A DNA stretch of 8,537 nucleotides from Betaproteobacteria bacterium (GTDB taxonomy: Bacteria > Pseudomonadota > Gammaproteobacteria > Burkholderiales > Burkholderiaceae_C): assembly GCA_947448675.1 (NCBI GenBank), contig CANFOR010000119.1, positions 1 to 8,537 of the forward strand. Direction: 5' to 3'. The notes under the pieces were generated by a model. It was not told where the DNA came from and ran no database searches. It worked only from the letters and a program-made list of their open reading frames with translations. Below, one piece after another: positions 5,912 to 8,537 of the stretch. Position 1 is the first letter of the stretch. Each line of letters opens with the position of its first letter. Both the position numbers and the translations under genes were made by a program.

Positions 5912-7111
5912 TCAATGCGCGCGCGCATGCGGCGCGAGTTTGCGGTACACCGTGGCGCGGCTAATGCCCAGGGTTTTGGCGGCTTGGGCAACATTGCCTT
6001 TGGCCTCGCGCACGGCTTGTTGAATCAGGCTCACTTCTAAGTCTTTCAAGGGCATGCGATCGGAGTTTTGAAAGTCGCGCGCGTGCTCGTGCGCCGTGCC
6101 GACGCGCTGGGCCATTTGGTGCGGCAGCAGAGCTTGGGCATTGAGGCGCAGGCCCGACCACAGCGGCGCTTCGATGCACAGGTGGTGGGCGCGTGCGGAG
6201 TCAAATAGCATCTCAAAAGGCATTGCGAACAGGTCGTTGGCGTGCACGGCAGAGTTGTTGCGGTTGGCGTCGCGCAGGGCGCTGGAGCCGAGCATCTGCT
6301 GAGCGGCGTGGTTCATGCCGCGCACCCAACCGTCTGGGTCGAGGCTGACCAAGCCGTCGGACTCTTCGCCCAGCATATGGCCGGGCCAGTTGATGCGCAC
6401 CAGCAGGGCGTGCTCCAGGCCCAGCACCAAGACGTTTTCAATGCTGCGTGCGGCCTGCGCGACCAAGTGCATGAGTTCGGGGCGTTCGGTGGCTTCGATG
6501 CCTGTGAGGTCGAGCATGCCCATGCAGTGGCCGCTGGGGCCAAACAGGGGCGCACCGGCGCAGCTGTAAATGCTGGTGTCGTTATAAAAATGCTCGCCCC
6601 GGTGCAGCCAAATCGGTTGCTGCTCGTGCAAGGCGGCGCCAATGGCCGAGGTGCCAATGGCGCGCTCCGACAAGTCCACGCCTACGCGGCTGATGAGGTG
6701 GGCGCGCGGGTCGTTGTGGTCGATGGGGCCATCGGCGTCGATCACGATGCCCTGGGCATTGGTCAAAATCGCAAAGTAACGGGTGTTGGCCATCGCATGG
6801 GCCAGCTTGGCCAGCACGGGGCGCGCGGCATACACCAGTTGGCGGTTGAGTTCGGCAGTGTGGCGCATCAACGCCTCGGACACCGGCTCAAAAGCCACAC
6901 GGTCTTGCGGCCGCTGACCTTGCTGCAAGCAGCGCTGCCAGGAGTGTTCTATCCAGGGGCTGAGCCGCACACTTTGCGCCATGGCATCTGTTGGTGCGCC
7001 TTGCAAAACCAAACGGCGCGCCCACTCAATGTGCTGAAGGCGGTCGCTGGCGGAGGCTTGCAAGTTGCGCATGGGTTCTGATGGAGTGCATTGCGATGCC
7101 GGAGCATACAC
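5912..7111 (-). CDS. AcoR-like regulator: GAF, PAS-like and Fis-type HTH, no AAA+ domain
   Basis: A 399-residue cytoplasmic transcription regulator. The N-terminal part resembles AcoR: WIEHSWQRC (53-61), then a GAF-type sensory region (about 95-230) with the hallmark IGTSAIGAALHEQQPIWLHRG (first 20 residues at 152-171), which probably binds a small ligand. A PAS-like segment follows (SDGLVSLDPDGWVRGMNHAA, 251-270). The C-terminus is a Fis-type helix-turn-helix (about 355-392, ending GISRATVYRKL). The central sigma-54 ATPase module (Walker A, GAFTGA) is absent: only about 35 residues separate the PAS-like part from the HTH. The gene is divergent from the CoxSL-like operon and probably controls it, as a sigma-70 activator or a repressor. 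The start is the GTG at 7111 with AGGG 6 bases before it; ATG 7072 lacks a ribosome site. Confidence 0.85.
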   Translation of the reverse strand: MYAPASQCTPSEPMRNLQASASDRLQHIEWARRLVLQGAPTDAMAQSVRLSPWIEHSWQRCLQQGQRPQDRVAFEPVSEALMRHTAELNRQLVYAARPVLAKLAHAMANTRYFAILTNAQGIVIDADGPIDHNDPRAHLISRVGVDLSERAIGTSAIGAALHEQQPIWLHRGEHFYNDTSIYSCAGAPLFGPSGHCMGMLDLTGIEATERPELMHLVAQAARSIENVLVLGLEHALLVRINWPGHMLGEESDGLVSLDPDGWVRGMNHAAQQMLGSSALRDANRNNSAVHANDLFAMPFEMLFDSARAHHLCIEAPLWSGLRLNAQALLPHQMAQRVGTAHEHARDFQNSDRMPLKDLEVSLIQQAVREAKGNVAQAAKTLGISRATVYRKLAPHARAH

Positions 7112-7238
7112 CTGTAGCCCTGTTGCATTTTGAGAAATTAGCCGGGTCTTTATATGAACCTAGGGTTTCGCCTAGTCGGCTGGCACCGAGGGGCTTGAAC
7201 AATGCAACAACCCTTCAACCCACCCGACGGAGACATGC
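7112..7238. promoter_or_regulatory. Divergent promoter/operator region for regulator and CoxSL-like operon
   Basis: A 127-base gap between divergent genes. It contains a perfect 9-bp inverted repeat, TGTTGCATT (7121-7129) and AATGCAACA (7201-7209), 71 bases apart and spanning the region; a smaller dyad CTAGG-GTTTCG-CCTAG (7160-7175); a possible plus-strand sigma-70 promoter TTGAGA (7130-7135) with TATATG (7151-7156) at a short 15-base spacing; and TGGCAC (7181-7186) followed by GCTTG, which resembles a sigma-54 promoter with a spacer one base too short. GGAG at 7229-7232 serves the downstream gene. Which of these elements act is not known. Confidence 0.5.
7121..7209. promoter_or_regulatory. 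Candidate bipartite operator (9-bp inverted repeat, 71-base spacer)
   Basis: The two arms TGTTGCATT and AATGCAACA are exact reverse complements. One lies 10 bases before the regulator start and the other 30 bases before the 2Fe-2S subunit start. A dimeric Fis-type regulator bound at both could loop the promoter between them. The role is inferred from position and symmetry only. Confidence 0.35.
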
Positions 7239-7709
7239 ATGCAGGTTCAACTCAAAGTCAACGGCAAAGCCGCGAGCGTCGATGTAGCGCCCAACACCCT
7301 GCTGGTGCAGGCACTGCGTGAAAACCTCAAACTTACTGGCACCCATGTGGGCTGTGACACCGCCCAGTGCGGCGCGTGCACGGTCATCGTGAATGGCCGG
7401 GCGATTAAGTCTTGCAACACCTTGGCGGTGCAACACGCAGGCGCTGAAATTACCACCATCGAGGGCATGGCCCAGGCAGACGGCACCATGCACCCGATGC
7501 AAGCGGCCTTCAAAGAATGCCACGGCCTGCAATGCGGTTTTTGTACCCCTGGCATGGTGATGAGCGCCGTCGATTTGTGCAAATACAACCCTAAAGCGAG
7601 CGAAGCAGAAATTCGCGAGTTGCTCGAAGGCAATATTTGCCGCTGCACGGGTTACCAAAACATCGTCAAAGCCATTCAAACCGGTGCTGCCGCAATGGCT
7701 GCTGCCTAA
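7239..7709 (+). CDS. CoxS-like 2Fe-2S subunit of a molybdenum hydroxylase
   Basis: A 156-residue small subunit of the xanthine dehydrogenase/aerobic CO dehydrogenase family. It relays electrons from the molybdenum centre through two 2Fe-2S clusters. The plant-ferredoxin-like N-terminal cluster is held by C39, C44, C47 and C59 (GCDTAQCGACTV), and the helical C-terminal cluster by C99, C102, C134 and C136 (QCGFC and ICRCTGY). All eight cysteines are present and the length is typical. GGAG 6 bases before the ATG supports this start over the out-of-frame ATG at 7235. The large subunit follows after 23 bases, so the two form an operon. No FAD (CoxM-like) subunit lies between or before them; it may lie downstream of the window. 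The substrate may be CO, an aldehyde, a purine or a N-heterocycle. Confidence 0.93.
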   Translation: MQVQLKVNGKAASVDVAPNTLLVQALRENLKLTGTHVGCDTAQCGACTVIVNGRAIKSCNTLAVQHAGAEITTIEGMAQADGTMHPMQAAFKECHGLQCGFCTPGMVMSAVDLCKYNPKASEAEIRELLEGNICRCTGYQNIVKAIQTGAAAMAAA

Positions 7710-7732
7710 GCCAAACCACAAGGAGACACACC

Positions 7733-8537
7733 ATGGGCGCACCCGATTTCGCAAGCCTCCCCCACATTGGCGAGGCTGTTCGACGCAAAGAAGACTACCG
7801 CTTCCTCACGGGCGCGGGCAATTACACCGACGACATCAACCTGGGCAACCAGCGCTATGCCGTGTTTGTGCGCTCCCCGCATGCGCATGCAGCTATTAAA
7901 AGCATAGCAGTGGCGAAGGCCGAGGCCATGCCTGGTGTGGCCAAAGTATTTACGGGCAAAGATGTTGAGGGCAAGATGGGTGGCCTACCCTGTGGCTGGC
8001 TCATCACCAGCACCGACGGCTCGCCCATGAAAGAACCGCCGCACCCCATTTTGGCGCAAGGCAAGGTGCGCTACGTGGGCGACCATGTGGCCATGGTGGT
8101 GGCCGATACCATCGAGCAAGCCAAAAATGCCGCAGAAGCCGTCGAGGTGGACTACGAGGTCTTGCCCGCCGTGGTGAACGTCAGCCACGCCGCCAAGGCC
8201 ACGGCCTTGCACGAGGCCGCGCCCGACAACCATTGCTACAAATGGGCCATTGGCGACAAGGCAGCTGTTGATGCCGTGTTTGCCAAAGCGGCGCACGTGA
8301 GCAAGCTCGATCTGACCAATAACCGCCTCATTCCCAATGCCATGGAGCCGCGCGCCGCGATTGGTTCCTACAGCCGAGCCACCGAGGAATACACGCTCTA
8401 TGTGTCCAACCAAAACCCGCACGTTGAGCGCCTGCTGATGACGGCTTTTGTGCTGGGCCTGCCCGAACACAAAGTGCGCGTGATTGCGCCCGATGTGGGT
8501 GGCGGCTTTGGCTCCAAAATCTTTTTGTACGCCGAAG
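7733..8537 (+). CDS. CoxL-like molybdopterin-binding large subunit, N-terminal 268 residues (partial)
   Basis: The frame opens at an ATG with AAGGAG 7 bases upstream and continues to the right edge without a stop; full-length homologues have roughly 780 residues. The N-terminal part matches the family: RFLTGAGNYTDDI (23-35), VRSPHAHA (47-54), PGVAKVFTGKDV (67-78), a DHVAMVVAD stretch (117-125), VDYEVLPAVV (139-148), MEPRAA (204-209) and the cofactor-region motif GGGFGSK (256-262). The protein carries the Mo-molybdopterin cytosine dinucleotide centre and hydroxylates the substrate using water. The active-site loop that separates true CO dehydrogenase (form I, AYxCSFR) from other members lies beyond the window, so substrate and form cannot be decided. 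Codons near 7892-7908 contain a copy of the dispersed 17-base element. Confidence 0.92.
   Translation, partial: MGAPDFASLPHIGEAVRRKEDYRFLTGAGNYTDDINLGNQRYAVFVRSPHAHAAIKSIAVAKAEAMPGVAKVFTGKDVEGKMGGLPCGWLITSTDGSPMKEPPHPILAQGKVRYVGDHVAMVVADTIEQAKNAAEAVEVDYEVLPAVVNVSHAAKATALHEAAPDNHCYKWAIGDKAAVDAVFAKAAHVSKLDLTNNRLIPNAMEPRAAIGSYSRATEEYTLYVSNQNPHVERLLMTAFVLGLPEHKVRVIAPDVGGGFGSKIFLYAE
7892..7908. repeat. 17-base palindromic element, copy D (in CoxL-like gene)
   Basis: GCTAT, 7 bases (TAAAAGC), then ATAGC: a perfect 5-bp inverted repeat and the copy closest to the core I recall from Comamonadaceae intergenic repeats. It is read as GCT ATT AAA AGC ATA GC (protein AIKSIA, residues 54-59), including the uncommon codon ATA. 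The bases before it (ATGCA) match those before copy C. Confidence 0.45.

Noticed and set aside
5891..5920. Imperfect 15-base direct repeat around TGCAGCT in the convergent gap
   Set aside because: It is short with several mismatches and partly inside the regulator's last codons; neither it nor the nearby AGCTT/AAGCT pair has a T run to support a terminator.
6242..7081. Open frame on the plus strand (279 codons) opposite the AcoR-like regulator
   Set aside because: The minus-strand protein has clear GAF and HTH motifs; the plus-strand translation is a His/Ala/Gly-rich shadow.
1..8537. Search for tRNA, rRNA, CRISPR arrays, insertion sequences and attachment sites
   Set aside because: No cloverleaf-like sequence, spaced direct repeats, transposase motifs or terminal inverted repeats were seen.

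Overview
The window looks like chromosomal DNA from a betaproteobacterium, most likely of the family Comamonadaceae (a Rhodoferax/Polaromonas/Variovorax-type genome). This rests on high G+C coding DNA, the gene families present (FcbT-type TRAP transporter, phthalate-dioxygenase-type Rieske oxygenase, SenA/EgtB-like protein, CoxSL-like molybdenum hydroxylase with an AcoR-like regulator), and an intergenic palindromic repeat resembling one I associate from memory with this family. The taxonomic call is inference; no rRNA or marker gene is present. The window is gene-dense, and no stretch over about 150 bases lacks a gene.

Layout. (1) Positions 1-607, minus strand: the start of a TRAP transporter large permease (running off the left edge) preceded by its small permease. 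(2) 608-719: a divergent promoter region. (3) 720-1976, plus: an orphan SenA/EgtB-like nonheme-iron protein whose metal-binding motif has Arg where a third His is expected. (4) 1977-2097: an intergenic region with palindromic repeats. (5) 2098-3402, plus: a Rieske oxygenase alpha subunit with all its metal ligands but no reductase gene beside it. (6) 3403-3544: a G+C-rich leader with a hairpin. (7) 3545-5855, plus: tupB-tupC-tupA, a complete tungstate-type ABC transporter with ATGA stop/start overlaps at both junctions. (8) 5856-5911: a short convergent gap without an obvious terminator. (9) 5912-7111, minus: an AcoR-like regulator lacking the AAA+ sigma-54 domain. (10) 7112-7238: a divergent promoter region holding a 9-bp inverted repeat. 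(11) 7239 to the right edge, plus: a CoxS-like 2Fe-2S subunit and the first 268 residues of a CoxL-like molybdopterin subunit.

How they may work together (inference). The TRAP transporter is of the type linked to aromatic or other organic acids, and the Rieske oxygenase and the molybdenum hydroxylase are both typical of the breakdown of aromatic or heterocyclic compounds. The oxyanion transporter could supply molybdenum or tungsten for the cofactor of the hydroxylase, and the AcoR-like protein probably controls the divergent hydroxylase operon. I see no clear new defence, mobile or RNA system. The most unusual observations are the altered metal ligand in the SenA-like protein, the regulator without its ATPase domain facing a defective-looking sigma-54-like promoter, and four copies of a 17-base palindromic element, three of them inside genes and read in different frames.
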